DNA from: Unio delphinus
Taxonomy: Eukaryota; Mollusca; Bivalvia; Unionida; Unionidae
Assembly: GCA_029339505.1 (NCBI GenBank)
Contig: JAQISU010001239.1
Coordinates: 11,049,501-11,113,500, forward strand
Reading direction: 5' to 3'
Length of the DNA: 64,000 bases
Shown here: positions 47,183-56,714 of the stretch, in pieces
Layout of the letters: each line of letters opens with the position of its first letter
Numbering within the stretch: position 1 is the stretch's first letter
Notes under the pieces: generated by a model
Database searches by the model: none
Told to the model about the DNA's origin: nothing
The model's input: only the letters and a program-made list of their open reading frames with translations
Program-made: the position numbers and the translations under genes

Positions 47183-47244
47183 AAATCGTTTACGATGAAA
47201 ATCCTACGGATTTTTACGATTTAGACTCTGATAAATAGAATAAA
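47183..47244 (+). promoter_or_regulatory. Intergenic palindromes before MCP
   Basis: AAAATCCTACGGATTTT (about 47198-47214) is a perfect stem of the same type as the one at 46682, and ATCGTTTACGAT precedes it. They lie between the pVI-like stop and the MCP start. Confidence 0.4.
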
Positions 47245-48669
47245 ATGTTCAAAAAATCACATGATCCGGCGTTTGATATAGACGCCCCAGTTGGCAAGGA
47301 TGATTCTGTACGCGATTATCAATATTACGCTTATCATGCAATAGACGCAAATAGTCGATCGCGAATTGAACTTCAAGTCCATGATACCAGTAAATATTTT
47401 TTGCCCTGTGAAGCGTTTATTGAAGTAGAAGGAGTACTTGTAACAGCTGCTGATACTACTGATGTACCAGCACCGTATCCAGCTGGTACTCAAGTCGGTT
47501 TTGTCAATAATGGTATTATGGCGCTATTTGAGAGTGCTAGATATCTCATTGATGGAAAAGAAATTGAGTCCATAGATCGTGATGTTGATGTGGCTACAAC
47601 AATAATCGGGTTAGCGAGATATTCTGATGATTATACAAGATCAGCAGGACCTTCTATGATGTTTGCAAAAGATGGTAAGAATACCGCTGGAGGAAATCCA
47701 TTTGTTGTAAGACGACCAAAAAAAGCCAGTGCTGCTAATGATGATGCTGATGTCGAGGCTGTAGTTATAAACAACGACCCCAATTTCAATCTAGGAGCTG
47801 CAACACGAAACGCAATGTTGCAAGGAGCGCGTAGATCATTTTCATGCGCGATTCCACTACATCATATATTTGGATTCTGTAGAAACGTCCGAAAAGTTAT
47901 TTATGGGGCGAAGCATACAGTATCGCTTGTACGAAAAGGTGATGATAATGACGCAATTTGGAGGATTCCAGCAAACCCAGCTGCAGATCATGTAAATGAT
48001 GATGCCGGTAAAGTCAAATTAACAAAAATATCATTGTGGATGCCAGTGTTGACTCCAGCAATCACCGCAGAAGAACGATTACTATCATTTATGGACCAAG
48101 GAGGAAAGTCGTTGTTGAGTTGGCTAACCGTGAGTACAGATGTTAAACAATCAAATCTCACCGGGTTATTCACGTGGAATCTAGCATCAAAACAAGGTGT
48201 TTCTGCGCCACGTCATATATTCGTAGCGTTACAGGATAATAAAAGAGTTGGAGATCAACGTTACAGTCATATGATATTTGATCAATTAGGTGTGAAAGAC
48301 GTCTCACTGAGAATAAACGGCCAACAGGAACCATCCGAGGATATACAACTTAATTACACAGAAAATCATATTGCACGAGTTTATCATCGTCTGTTGTCAT
48401 TTATGGCACGCGATCAAAATGTGGATACTGGTTTGCAAATATCACAATTTGATTTTAAAAATCTATATCCGATCTATTACTTCTCACTGGAACATCTCGA
48501 TTTAACAAGACAATCCGTCGTTGATATACACTTTAGAGCTAATGTAGATAAACCTGATGCTATTGCTAATTATAGAGCGATTGCTGTCATTCTCAGCGAC
48601 AAATCAATGCTACTCGAAGGTGTTGGAGGAAGAATGAGAGTGGTAGATGCACCAGTAGAAAATCTTTGA
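47245..48669 (+). CDS. Major capsid protein (double jelly-roll hexon type)
   Basis: This 474-residue protein has the segment APRHIFVALQDNK (321-333) and a following NYTENHIARVYHRLL region, which match the strongly conserved C-terminal barrel of Polinton/adintovirus capsid proteins (a hydrophobic strand with an aromatic-rich turn after a PRH/PRW motif). The N-terminal half has acidic beta-rich stretches (VGFVNNGIMALFESARYLID). It would form the trimeric capsomers. It sits between the pVI-like and pX-like genes, the usual late cluster. It is somewhat shorter than many Polinton MCPs. The older copy (52930-54350) supports the start MFKK. The fold is inferred, not computed. Confidence 0.82.
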   Translation: MFKKSHDPAFDIDAPVGKDDSVRDYQYYAYHAIDANSRSRIELQVHDTSKYFLPCEAFIEVEGVLVTAADTTDVPAPYPAGTQVGFVNNGIMALFESARYLIDGKEIESIDRDVDVATTIIGLARYSDDYTRSAGPSMMFAKDGKNTAGGNPFVVRRPKKASAANDDADVEAVVINNDPNFNLGAATRNAMLQGARRSFSCAIPLHHIFGFCRNVRKVIYGAKHTVSLVRKGDDNDAIWRIPANPAADHVNDDAGKVKLTKISLWMPVLTPAITAEERLLSFMDQGGKSLLSWLTVSTDVKQSNLTGLFTWNLASKQGVSAPRHIFVALQDNKRVGDQRYSHMIFDQLGVKDVSLRINGQQEPSEDIQLNYTENHIARVYHRLLSFMARDQNVDTGLQISQFDFKNLYPIYYFSLEHLDLTRQSVVDIHFRANVDKPDAIANYRAIAVILSDKSMLLEGVGGRMRVVDAPVENL

Positions 48670-48708
48670 TTGATTTTTCATTGAATTAGAATCAATCTAT
48701 TATGTATA

Positions 48709-49188
48709 ATGTCATATAGTGTTATTAGTGTTACGTTAACTCCCGGTCAATTAAAAAAATTGCAATCAGAATCGGTTAAGCGATGTGGAACCACAATCAC
48801 GTTGAAACCCAACCAAATGACTGGTGGTGCAAATAAATTATCGCTGACAACTCGTCAGGTGAAACATTTCAATGATGCACTTGCAGCCAAAAAAGGTGTT
48901 CAGATTACTCTTTCTGCGGCTGCTATCAAAAATATGATTAAAACAGGCGGTATATTTCCGTTGTTAGCTGCGATTCCAGCATTGATTGCAGCAGCAGCCC
49001 CAGCGGTGGCTAAAGCGGCAGCGTTAGGAGCCGTTGGTACTGCAGCAGGAATGGCACTAAAGAAAGCAACTGGGAAAGGATATAAAAAAAAGGGACGATC
49101 CGTTCACGGATTGGGTCTAAGACTACCAGGAACCCCGTATTCGTGGTACAGCGGAAAGGGTCTAAGACTACCAGGAACGATTTATTAA
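48709..49188 (+). CDS. pX-like core/membrane-active protein
   Basis: The 159-residue protein has a basic N-terminal third with NQMTGGANKL (residues 35-44). MTGG-A fits the adenain consensus (M/I/L)xGG-x and is kept in the older element. A hydrophobic Ala-rich segment (GGIFPLLAAIPALIAAAAPA, about 76-95) follows, then a Lys/Gly-rich region and a repeated LRLPGT[PI]Y at the end. This layout recalls the adenovirus pX/pVI-type small core proteins found in Polintons, which are cut by the viral protease during maturation. The gene's end overlaps an upstream extension of the protease frame, but not the preferred protease start. Confidence 0.72.
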   Translation: MSYSVISVTLTPGQLKKLQSESVKRCGTTITLKPNQMTGGANKLSLTTRQVKHFNDALAAKKGVQITLSAAAIKNMIKTGGIFPLLAAIPALIAAAAPAVAKAAALGAVGTAAGMALKKATGKGYKKKGRSVHGLGLRLPGTPYSWYSGKGLRLPGTIY

Positions 49189-49226
49189 TTGAGGAACCTA
49201 TGGTTCCCAAATCTTCGATGGTTCCC

Positions 49227-49652
49227 ATGTCCAATTTTGATTTAATGGATGCTGCTAAAAAACTAGTGATTAAAAATTTCAGAGGTGTTTTTATGAAAGA
49301 CCAATTACCACATCAACCAAACAAAACTGAAACCGGAATCATTAATTTAGATAACAGCACCGGACCCGGAACTCACTGGGTTGCATACGCTATTGATCCA
49401 CGTGGGATTGTTTATTTTGATTCATATGGATTAGCCCCACCAAAAGAGTTTATGCGGTATATAAAAACCCTTCCAATGAAGACTTGGTATTCTACGCTAC
49501 CAACACAAACGATGATTGACCCACCAATATGTGGCAGTGAAGTATTAAATGTCCTTGACGCTATTTCAGCATCTAGAAAACCACCTCATATTGTCGTAAA
49601 TGACTACACCAGCAATCGCTGGCAACGACGAAGTCGTCAAAAACGATTTTAG
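49227..49652 (+). CDS. Adenain-type cysteine protease (maturation protease)
   Basis: The 141-residue protein has the Ulp1/adenain triad in order: His50 (GTHWVAY), Asp65 (YFDSYG), oxyanion Gln94 (LPTQ) and nucleophile Cys102 (ICGSEVLN). Such enzymes cut capsid precursors at (M/I/L)xGx-G or (M/I/L)xGG-x; sites of this form occur in the neighbouring pVI-like, pX-like and 324-residue proteins. The frame stays open upstream to 49143, but only the Met of MSNFDL is shared with the older copy, so 49227 is the likely start. The C-terminus is Arg-rich. It is shorter than adenovirus proteases, as in other Polintons. Confidence 0.93.
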   Translation: MSNFDLMDAAKKLVIKNFRGVFMKDQLPHQPNKTETGIINLDNSTGPGTHWVAYAIDPRGIVYFDSYGLAPPKEFMRYIKTLPMKTWYSTLPTQTMIDPPICGSEVLNVLDAISASRKPPHIVVNDYTSNRWQRRSRQKRF

Positions 49653-49676
49653 AGAGAGAAAGAGTTTTACAATAAC

Positions 49677-50528
49677 ATGATTGATATTTGGGGGAGATCT
49701 TTGAAACCCAAACCCGATGGCACTGCAACTCCTGATTCTATCAAGGATATAACAAAAAAAATTAAAGATGAAATAGCTGAGACGTTGAATTTAGAAAGTG
49801 TTGAACCCAATGAAATAGTTGTATTTCAGGACAAACAGGGTAAATTGAAAACCAGTAATATTTCTCTGGATGATATTTTAGTTAAACAACAAAACGCAAT
49901 CGAGGATACTATCGCGTTATTTTCCGATCAGGGTAAACTCAAACCGGGTGTACTCGTTTCGACGATTACAGATCGATTAAAAACTCTCAACGATGAGTTA
50001 AACAATTCTCTGGCTGTACTAAAAATACTTGAATCTAAAATTGAAGATAACGGAAAACAGTTTATATCATTTCGTAGAAATATCATTGATAAATTTATTG
50101 GAACCCAGTTGGATAAAATTGAAATAAAACTCCCTGATATTAAAAAATCCATCGATGAGACGAAAACTTTCATCGAAGCCGTCAAAGGTGATTTTTCGAG
50201 GATGATAACAATCATTGAAAAAACAAAAATTCCTCATGAGAAAACCAATAACGTAGTATATACAATCCAACACGGATCATTTGAGTGGACACCTGCAAAC
50301 AACAAATTAGATATCACAGCTACTATCAAGGGTATTTATCGATTAACACTAGTAGCACCAATTCAATTTAATATATCATCGTCGAGTTCATCCGGGGTCA
50401 ACAATACGATTTCAACGATCATCGACAAGGATAAAACTGAACGGTTAACGATAAAAGCCGATGATAAAAGTTTGGCTAAGGCATCAGTAACATGGTATCT
50501 GGAATTCGTAGCGGATTTAAGTAAATAA
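49677..50528 (+). CDS. Fiber-like coiled-coil attachment protein
   Basis: The 283-residue protein begins MIDIWGRSL. Its middle (about 85-195) is a long heptad-like, Glu/Lys/Ile-rich region (TITDRLKTLNDELNN, DIKKSIDETKTFIEAV) expected to form a trimeric coiled coil. The last 85 residues (NNVVYTIQHGSFEWTP, GIYRLTLVAPIQF, ASVTWYLEFVADLSK) look like a beta-rich globular head. This shaft-and-head form, and the place in the late cluster, suggest a fiber for host attachment; there is no direct sequence match to adenovirus fiber. It follows the protease by 24 bp. Confidence 0.65.
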   Translation: MIDIWGRSLKPKPDGTATPDSIKDITKKIKDEIAETLNLESVEPNEIVVFQDKQGKLKTSNISLDDILVKQQNAIEDTIALFSDQGKLKPGVLVSTITDRLKTLNDELNNSLAVLKILESKIEDNGKQFISFRRNIIDKFIGTQLDKIEIKLPDIKKSIDETKTFIEAVKGDFSRMITIIEKTKIPHEKTNNVVYTIQHGSFEWTPANNKLDITATIKGIYRLTLVAPIQFNISSSSSSGVNNTISTIIDKDKTERLTIKADDKSLAKASVTWYLEFVADLSK

Positions 50529-50582
50529 CTAAATTGAAAGGATTTCACAATTGAAAACGCTAGTGTTTTTAAAATAACAACA

Positions 50583-51131
50583 ATGACTTTGTCATCGACG
50601 CAATGTCGCTATGATCAGGTCAGAGAATTTCAAAATAGACTCAAAACCCTCACTGAGGAGTATCAAATAAAAATAAAAAAATACCGACGAAGAATCACCG
50701 CAATTGATGTTATTATATACTCGGTGTCAAGCGTTCTTACTGGTGCCGGAATAATACTTGCATCTGTTACAATGATTGCCCCGGTCGTAGTTCCAATTTG
50801 CATTTCTGCGGTGGCTACAATCGGGGGTATATTAACCGGGATAGCAAAAAAGATATCATCATGCAGCCAGAGTAAACTGCAGAATTACTTACTTCAATTT
50901 CATATTGCATCAACCGCATATTCGCAATTATCATTGATGATATCGTCGTCACTCGACAATACGATTATATCAGATATTGAATTCTCAGCGATGGTCAGTA
51001 TTTTTGATTCCGCGATATCGAAATTAGAGCGACAACATGAGTATAATAACAATGACAACACCGATGGAATCAGAAAACACGAACCCAAAAAACAAAATGA
51101 TCTCAATAATATCAACATTACCAGATTGTGA
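50583..51131 (+). CDS. Membrane protein with N-terminal coiled coil
   Basis: The 182-residue protein has a helical, charged N-terminus (YDQVREFQNRLKTLTEEYQI), a basic KKYRRR, then two hydrophobic segments at about 39-60 and 63-87 separated by few residues (VIIYSVSSVLTGAGIILASV, MIAPVVVPICISAVATIGGI), fitting a hairpin in a membrane. The C-terminal part is polar and Asn-rich. I do not recognise a family. A copy is present in the older element. Its 3' part is duplicated in tandem with the start of the next gene. Confidence 0.7.
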   Translation: MTLSSTQCRYDQVREFQNRLKTLTEEYQIKIKKYRRRITAIDVIIYSVSSVLTGAGIILASVTMIAPVVVPICISAVATIGGILTGIAKKISSCSQSKLQNYLLQFHIASTAYSQLSLMISSSLDNTIISDIEFSAMVSIFDSAISKLERQHEYNNNDNTDGIRKHEPKKQNDLNNINITRL

Positions 51132-51290
51132 GTTCTCAGTGATGGTCAGTATTTATGATTCCTCGATACCAAAATTAGAAATAAATCATGAGTATAATGA
51201 CGACACAGCAGGAATTACTTCAACAAATAGTGGAGAACACGAAACCAGTACAAACGAGTATGATATCAATAACATCTACGAAACCCGAGT
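50985..51290 (+). repeat. Tandem duplication, about 150 bp x 2, across a gene boundary
   Basis: CTCAGCGATGGTCAGTATTT near 50987 and CTCAGTGATGGTCAGTATTT near 51128 begin two similar stretches that each encode a tail of the membrane protein in one frame and a head of the penton-like protein in another. Confidence 0.75.
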
Positions 51291-52564
51291 TTAGTGTGAA
51301 TTTCCCCTCTCCGGTTCCTGTGAGCGAAATCGCGCTAGCAAAACTACGAATGTATCACAGTTGGCCTAATATCAGATCAAAATCATTTGGTGGTCAACAA
51401 CCGAATAATTCACTGGTGTTTGCAAATAAGAATAAACCCGACGGAACTCCAGACTGGAACGTCGTTTCGATACCAACAGGGTCATACCAAATCGAACAAA
51501 TCAATGATGAATTCGCGCGTAGAATAAAATCGATTACTGGAGTAGAGTCAAAAATCGCTATAACAGTTCATGAACCGACGCTATCATCCGCCATTGAAAT
51601 AAACTCAGAAGAATATGTCGTAGATATCTATCAAAGCTCAATAAGAACCGTACTAGGATGGCCTGAAAAACCACCAAGGGGAAAAACCGTTAATTTACCA
51701 GAACCACAAAAAACTGACTATATCACCGACGTAATAAAACCGGATAATCCAATAAAGTGTTATAAAGAATACAGGGTACCCATAGATTTTTTTAGGTTAG
51801 GATACGAACATATAGCGGAGGGTTTACCATTGAAGAGATTTTATTTAGCTAACAAACCTGAAATCACTGAAAATTTCACAGCAATGAATAATGATTTTTC
51901 ACTGTTGTTAATATCTCTTAAATCCGGCTCTCTCACCCGAGATGAATTTATCAGCGTTGTAGAAATATGTAACAAAATTATCGACGATATGGAAAAATTT
52001 AATTCACAAATTATTCAAGAGGTATTGGATGACAGTAATCCTGACACAAGAATAAGATTTGCAACAGACTATAAAATCCGCGTTGAAGATATCCCGACAT
52101 TCAAACTACCGGGATATAACGTACCAGAACTAAAAAAATCTCTCAACGATGCTATCGATATTGGTTTTAAAATAATTCATGACGCATGGAAAAAAACAAC
52201 ATCACCGGAAATAAAAATCCTCAAACATAATAATGACCCAGACGGTGGCGGTAGGCATATCGCTCCGTTCAACGTGAATATTTCAACGGTGATTGCGCTT
52301 AATTTAGTGTGTGATGTTATCGAAGGAAGCTATCAGATTAATCTAGAGCAATCAAATCAAGCTCAGCAGGGATATATTCTTTATTCATTTGCACCAACAG
52401 CTCCTCCAGGATTCCTAATTATTGAAAACCCAATTAATCCTGTCTACATGCGATGCCATAATAATTCATTAACGAGAATTAATTTCAAACTCACAGATCA
52501 GTCCAATAATCTGATTGATTTACAAGAAGAGGTGTTAGCGATTAGTCTGTTTGTGAAATCCTAA
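51197..52564 (+). CDS. Penton-like minor capsid protein
   Basis: The 455-residue protein starts MTTQQELLQQIVEN, as in the older copy (MITPQELLQ); an in-frame Met at 51188 is possible. The N-terminal 150 residues carry the Polinton penton pattern: a beta-strand set with LRMYHSWPNI, then IPTGSYQIEQIN (the conserved GSYxIxDIN-type motif) and strands up to IRTVLGW. The C-terminal part is longer than in simple pentons and includes NNDPDGGGRHIAPFNV. Pentons occupy the capsid vertices and carry the fiber; the fiber-like gene is two genes upstream. Its stop lies about 100 bp from the right terminal repeat. Confidence 0.75.
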   Translation: MTTQQELLQQIVENTKPVQTSMISITSTKPEFSVNFPSPVPVSEIALAKLRMYHSWPNIRSKSFGGQQPNNSLVFANKNKPDGTPDWNVVSIPTGSYQIEQINDEFARRIKSITGVESKIAITVHEPTLSSAIEINSEEYVVDIYQSSIRTVLGWPEKPPRGKTVNLPEPQKTDYITDVIKPDNPIKCYKEYRVPIDFFRLGYEHIAEGLPLKRFYLANKPEITENFTAMNNDFSLLLISLKSGSLTRDEFISVVEICNKIIDDMEKFNSQIIQEVLDDSNPDTRIRFATDYKIRVEDIPTFKLPGYNVPELKKSLNDAIDIGFKIIHDAWKKTTSPEIKILKHNNDPDGGGRHIAPFNVNISTVIALNLVCDVIEGSYQINLEQSNQAQQGYILYSFAPTAPPGFLIIENPINPVYMRCHNNSLTRINFKLTDQSNNLIDLQEEVLAISLFVKS

Positions 52565-52665
52565 ATTGCTTTGCAATTTCAAATGATTTTCATCCTAAAG
52601 ACTCGATCAAATCATTTATGATTTTTTGTTAACCCAGAACTGAAATCACTAGTGATGAAATCACT
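52565..52665 (+). terminator. Palindromic 3' region of the last gene
   Basis: AAATTGCTTTGCAATTT (just after the stop) and AAATCACTAGTGAT with a second TCACTAG form stems of the kind found at other gene ends of this element. Role as a transcript 3'-end signal is inferred. A 27-bp stretch here is absent next to the left terminal repeat. Confidence 0.4.
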
Positions 52666-52882
52666 AGCAGCAGAGAGGGTGGATGACCACATCGTTGCGA
52701 GCAAAATCGTAAAATATCCGTTTTTGCAAAAATGGAGACTTTTTTTTTGGTTAAATGAGATTTTGTTGGAAGTCTTATTTTTTGTCTGAAAACGTAGTGT
52801 GTAGGCCATTTTTTGTTCGGAAACGTTATCTGGAAGCCTTATTTTTGCTTGAAATCGTGGTCTGTTCACCCTCTCTGCTGCT
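52666..52882 (-). repeat. Right terminal inverted repeat, younger Polinton
   Basis: It is the reverse complement of 38042-38258 and appears identical over all 217 bp; the open frames that cross the two copies translate identically until the repeat ends. Confidence 0.95.
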
Positions 52883-52887
52883 ATAAC
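52883..52887. repeat. Target-site duplication ATAAC, right copy
   Basis: Second copy of the five bases at 38037-38041. Confidence 0.88.
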
Positions 52888-52929
52888 AGATTGATCTAAT
52901 TGTTACATGTTTTTGGACCACTACATGTT

Positions 52930-54350
52930 TTATACTGGTGCATCAATTACTCTCATTTGTCCACCAGCACATTCGAGTAGCATTGATTTATCGCTGAGAA
53001 TGACAGCAACCGCTCTATAATAGGCAATACCATCAACACCTATAATAACTCGGTTTACATTAGCTCTAAAGTGTATATCAACGACTGATTGTCTTGTTCA
53101 ATCAAGATGTTCCAATGAAAAGTAGTAGATCGGATATAAATTCTTAAAATCGTATTGTGATATTTGTAAACCAGTATCAACATTTTGATCACGCGCCATA
53201 TATGACAACAACCTGTGATACACCCGAGCAATATGGTTTTCACCGTAATTAAGTTGTATATCCTCGGATGGTTCTTGCTAGCCGTTTATTCTCAGTGAGA
53301 CGTTACTAATACCAAGTTGATCAAATATCATATGGCTGCGTAATTGTGAACCAACTCGCGAATTATTCTGTAACGCAATAAATATATGACGTGGGGCTGA
53401 ACTCCTTGTTGTGATGCTAGATTCCATGTAAATAACCCATTAACAGCTGATTGCTTAACATATGTAGTCGTCGTTAGCCAACTTATCAGTGATTTTCCTC
53501 CTTGGTCCATAAATGATTGTAATCGTTCTTCTGCGGTGATTGATGGAGTCAACACTTGCATCCACAGTGATAGTTTTGTTAAATTGACTTTACCGGGATC
53601 AGCGTTTGGATGTGTTGTATCTGCTGAAATTCTCCAAATTGCATCATCGTCAGTACCCTTTCGCACGAGTGCTACTGCGTGCTTTGCTCCATAAATAACT
53701 TTTCGAACATTTCTGCAGAATCCAAATATATGATGTAGTGGGATTGCGTATGAGAATAATCTACGCGCACCTTCCAACATTGACATACATGTTGCAGCTC
53801 CTAGGTTGAAATTGGGCTCATTTTTTATAATCATATCCTCAATATCAGCATTAGCAGCATCATGAGCATTGATTACCTTTGGTCGTCTTACAATAAATTG
53901 ATTTCCTCCAGCGGTATTTTTGCAATCCTTTGCAAACATCATAGAAGGACCTGCCGATCTTATATAATCGTCGGAATATCTTGCTATCCCGATTATTGTT
54001 GTGGCCACATCAACATCACGATCTATCGACTCAATCTCTTTTCCATCGATGAGATATTTTGCACTCTCAAATAACGCCATGGTCCCATTATTAACAAATC
54101 CGACTTGCGTATCAAGTGGATATGTTCGATCATTATGAGCAGCATCATTTATTACAATTTTTCCTTCTACTTCAATAAACGCTTCACAAGGCAAAAAGGA
54201 TTTACTGGTATCATTAACTTGAAGTTCAATTCTTGTTCGACTATTTGATTTTATTGCGTGATAGGCATAGTATTGATAATCGCGTACAGAATCATCCTTA
54301 CTCACGGGGGCGTCCATATCAAACGCTGGATCAGGTGACCTTTTGAACAT
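52930..54350 (-). pseudogene. Major capsid protein, older element
   Basis: From MFKRSPDPAFDMDAP the protein matches the younger MCP for about 330 residues. A frameshift at about 53340-53400 and another change near 53280 break the conserved C-terminal barrel; homology continues in other frames to ECAGGQMRVIDAPV. It ends with a stop at 52930-52932, three residues before the younger C-terminus. Confidence 0.88.
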
Positions 54351-54375
54351 TTTATTATATATTCGTTGATATAAA

Positions 54376-54824
54376 TCATCGTCGTGATCGTTGACGACCA
54401 CGTCGGTTTTTTTTAAAGCCACTTCCCGCTATCATATTTGCGATGTTACTTTGGTCGTTGGTCATCAGCGACGCTAATTTCTGATCTACTGCGTTATTTA
54501 TTAGTTTACTAACCCCCGCAGGCATCACTGTTGTAGACGGTAGTGGTCCCGGTTTCCTTCGCCGCCGAACTAGCGCCATTAGTTTATTCTTCGCGGCTGA
54601 AAACGCTTTTCCGGCAAGATCTCCAACAGCGCTAATACCCTTATCACGAATAACATCAATGGCTTTCATTGATAATTGTTTTGCTAGCCGCGCCACTTTT
54701 GGAGCCACTCTTGCAAATAACCCTGCAATTGTATCACTGAGACCATCTACGCCCTATAAACTGGAAACCGCGAATTTACTACATAGACGCTGGTTGGTTT
54801 ATCGTGGTTGTAGTGTATGATCAT
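54376..54824 (-). pseudogene. pVI-like protein, older element
   Basis: The start MIIHYNHDKP and the rest match the younger pVI-like protein. A small deletion near 54750 changes frame within the Gly-rich turn. The C-terminal IAGS-G protease site and a basic tail are kept, the tail being longer. Confidence 0.82.
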
Positions 54825-54869
54825 CTTATTTAAATGATATTTATCTAATGCGATGACTTCGTCATCAGA

Positions 54870-56014
54870 TTATTCACTGTGATAACCATGATGGTGAAAA
54901 TCCGTAGGATTTTCCACTAACTCGTTAATGAAATCTCGATATATTTCAATGTCCATGATGCCACCTTGAAATAACCGCCTACAGTTATCAGCTGCTTCAT
55001 TAATTATTTCCGGTGAGTTATTTTCAGCTCGTTTTCCTCCTATGAGAACTTCTGATCGTGCTATATCACTAAGAATATTACCAGGACAATGAATAAGACC
55101 ACTACCTGATATCCCTCCTTGAGTTCTACTAGAAAATCCACTAGCGGTTTTTTTTAGTGATACCCGTTGCGCCCTTTTAAGAATCAGCTTCTGCCATTAT
55201 TTGTATTTTGCCTTGGATTGGGTCTGCTGTATACCCTGGTGGTGGTTGTGTGACACCTTTTATCATAGCCATATAATTATTATAATTAGGGTGTTTTGTT
55301 TTTGAGATTTTAGTTCCGCCGTGTTTCGCCAATTATAGTTTTGTTGCCCAGGTGTCTTTATCTTTTATAGCTTTGTCAAATTCATCATTTAAATACTGTT
55401 CCCTTATTCCTTTTTTAAAATTGTTTTGGGCAAACTCAGCTAATTTAGAGTCTGTTTCGATTCCTCTAATTCTCTTTAACGCATCAGCCGTAAATATCTT
55501 TTCAGGTGAATCTTCTCTTACAACAGTGCCTTGTTGTTCTTTTTGGTTCAGGTGGTGTAATAAGTGGTGGTTTAATAGCAAGTTCTTCTTCAAGTTATTC
55601 AAGAAGTTCTCGTTCTTGTTGTTCTCGTTCTTGTTGTTCTCGTTCTTGTTGTTCTCGTTCTTTTTGTTCTTGTTGTCTTGCGGTAGTTATTATATCACCA
55701 GAAAGTGTTCTTAAAGATTTTTTTGTTTGTTTGGATCTTCTTGCTATTTTTTCAAGTTCACCAATAAGAGGCTTTTCTTTTGTTGGTTCGTCCTTGGGAA
55801 CATCCCCCCATATAGCTCGCTCAGTGGCTGATATTACCCCTTTCGTTGCTTTGGTAATTGGTCTAAACAAATCTTCAGTTCCGGCTGAAAAGTCAGTCTG
55901 AAGACTCTGTCTAGTTTGTAATTTACTTCTGACAGAGTAGCGTATTGGTAAGAATTTCCTAATTGACGCAAATCTTTCCCTCGCTAATCTCGTTGCTAAA
56001 GCTTCGTTTACCAT
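54870..56014 (-). pseudogene. Putative minor virion protein, older element, different middle module
   Basis: The first 85 residues (MVNEALATRLARERF, LQTDFSAGTEDLFRPIT) and the last 60 (including LIGG-K, an adenain-type site, and ENNSPEIINEAAD) match the younger 324-residue protein. The middle does not: it has an EQQERxxQ repeat, KIFTADALKRIRGI, NNFKKGIREQYLNDEFDKAI and KHPNYNNYMAMIKGVTQPPP. Frame changes near 55600 and 55330 and other stops break it. Confidence 0.78.
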
Positions 56015-56260
56015 TATTAAAACAGTAAAGCAATTTCCAATTAATGTACAATGTAGTGATTTTGTCATCATCAAATAATTTCTACGTTTTAACCCGACTC
56101 AGATAGACAAGCATCAAATAACAAAAAATACACTCACTAAAATATTTTTCAGTTAATTTTACTTCCTTGTTTATTGATCAAAGCCGGTATTGATTATATA
56201 CCTTTCCATAGTATTTGCAACATCTGTCCATGCAGTGATGTATTTATAGCGAGAATTTTA

Positions 56261-56672
56261 CTAACGCGCTATACATGTCAAATCGTTAGTTATACAACCA
56301 GAGGTATCCAGCGGGTTTTTTTTTTCATTTTCTTGAATTAACGCCCGTATATTTCTAATCTTCGAATTAACCTCCTTTTTCAATTCATAATCCTGGCCCA
56401 ATTCTTTTCGTATTCCTTCCACGATAGTAAAAAACGGGACAAACACACTTACGTCACTACAAAATGCAAGAGAGTCCCGAATAGAATTCTGGATTTTTTT
56501 TTATCAGCGCATACTTCTTCGGCAGCATATATTTGTTAGTTATAATACCGTATTCTGTATCTTGAAAGTCAGACATAATTTGGTCAGGGATTAAATTATC
56601 AGATAATTTAATCTCTTGGTTTTTCAATTTTGAAATCTCGGATATAATCCTATTCATATTTTCAGAATTCAT
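56261..56672 (-). pseudogene. 118-residue unknown protein, older element
   Basis: MNSENMNRIISEISKL at the start and ELKKEVNSKIRNIRALIQEN near the end match 45018-45374. A frameshift in an A run near 56490 separates the halves. Confidence 0.8.
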
Positions 56673-56714
56673 ATATAATAATACATATTTCTAATACAAA
56701 AAAAACAAAAAAAA

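Larger units (their letters stand above)
38042..52882. mobile_element. Younger, nearly intact Polinton/Maverick (adintovirus-like), 14.84 kb
   Basis: It is bounded by 217-bp inverted terminal repeats that appear identical and by a 5-bp target duplication. It encodes the full Polinton set: DDE integrase, B-family-like polymerase, A32/FtsK-type packaging ATPase, adenain-type protease, major capsid protein and penton-like protein, plus fiber-like, pVI-like, pX-like, PLA2, HNH and other genes. Apart from the frame change between zinc ribbon and PLA2, every gene is open. The identical ends suggest recent insertion. Polintons normally make 6-bp duplications; the 5-bp length is a small departure. 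Confidence 0.93.

Noticed and set aside
49143..49226. Upstream start of the protease giving 28 extra residues
   Set aside because: This part overlaps the pX-like gene, and only the later Met (49227) is shared with the older copy at the protein level.
55506..55901. Ser/Cys-rich protein with SCCSRS repeats
   Set aside because: It is antisense to the Glu/Gln/Arg repeat in the older element's minor virion protein.
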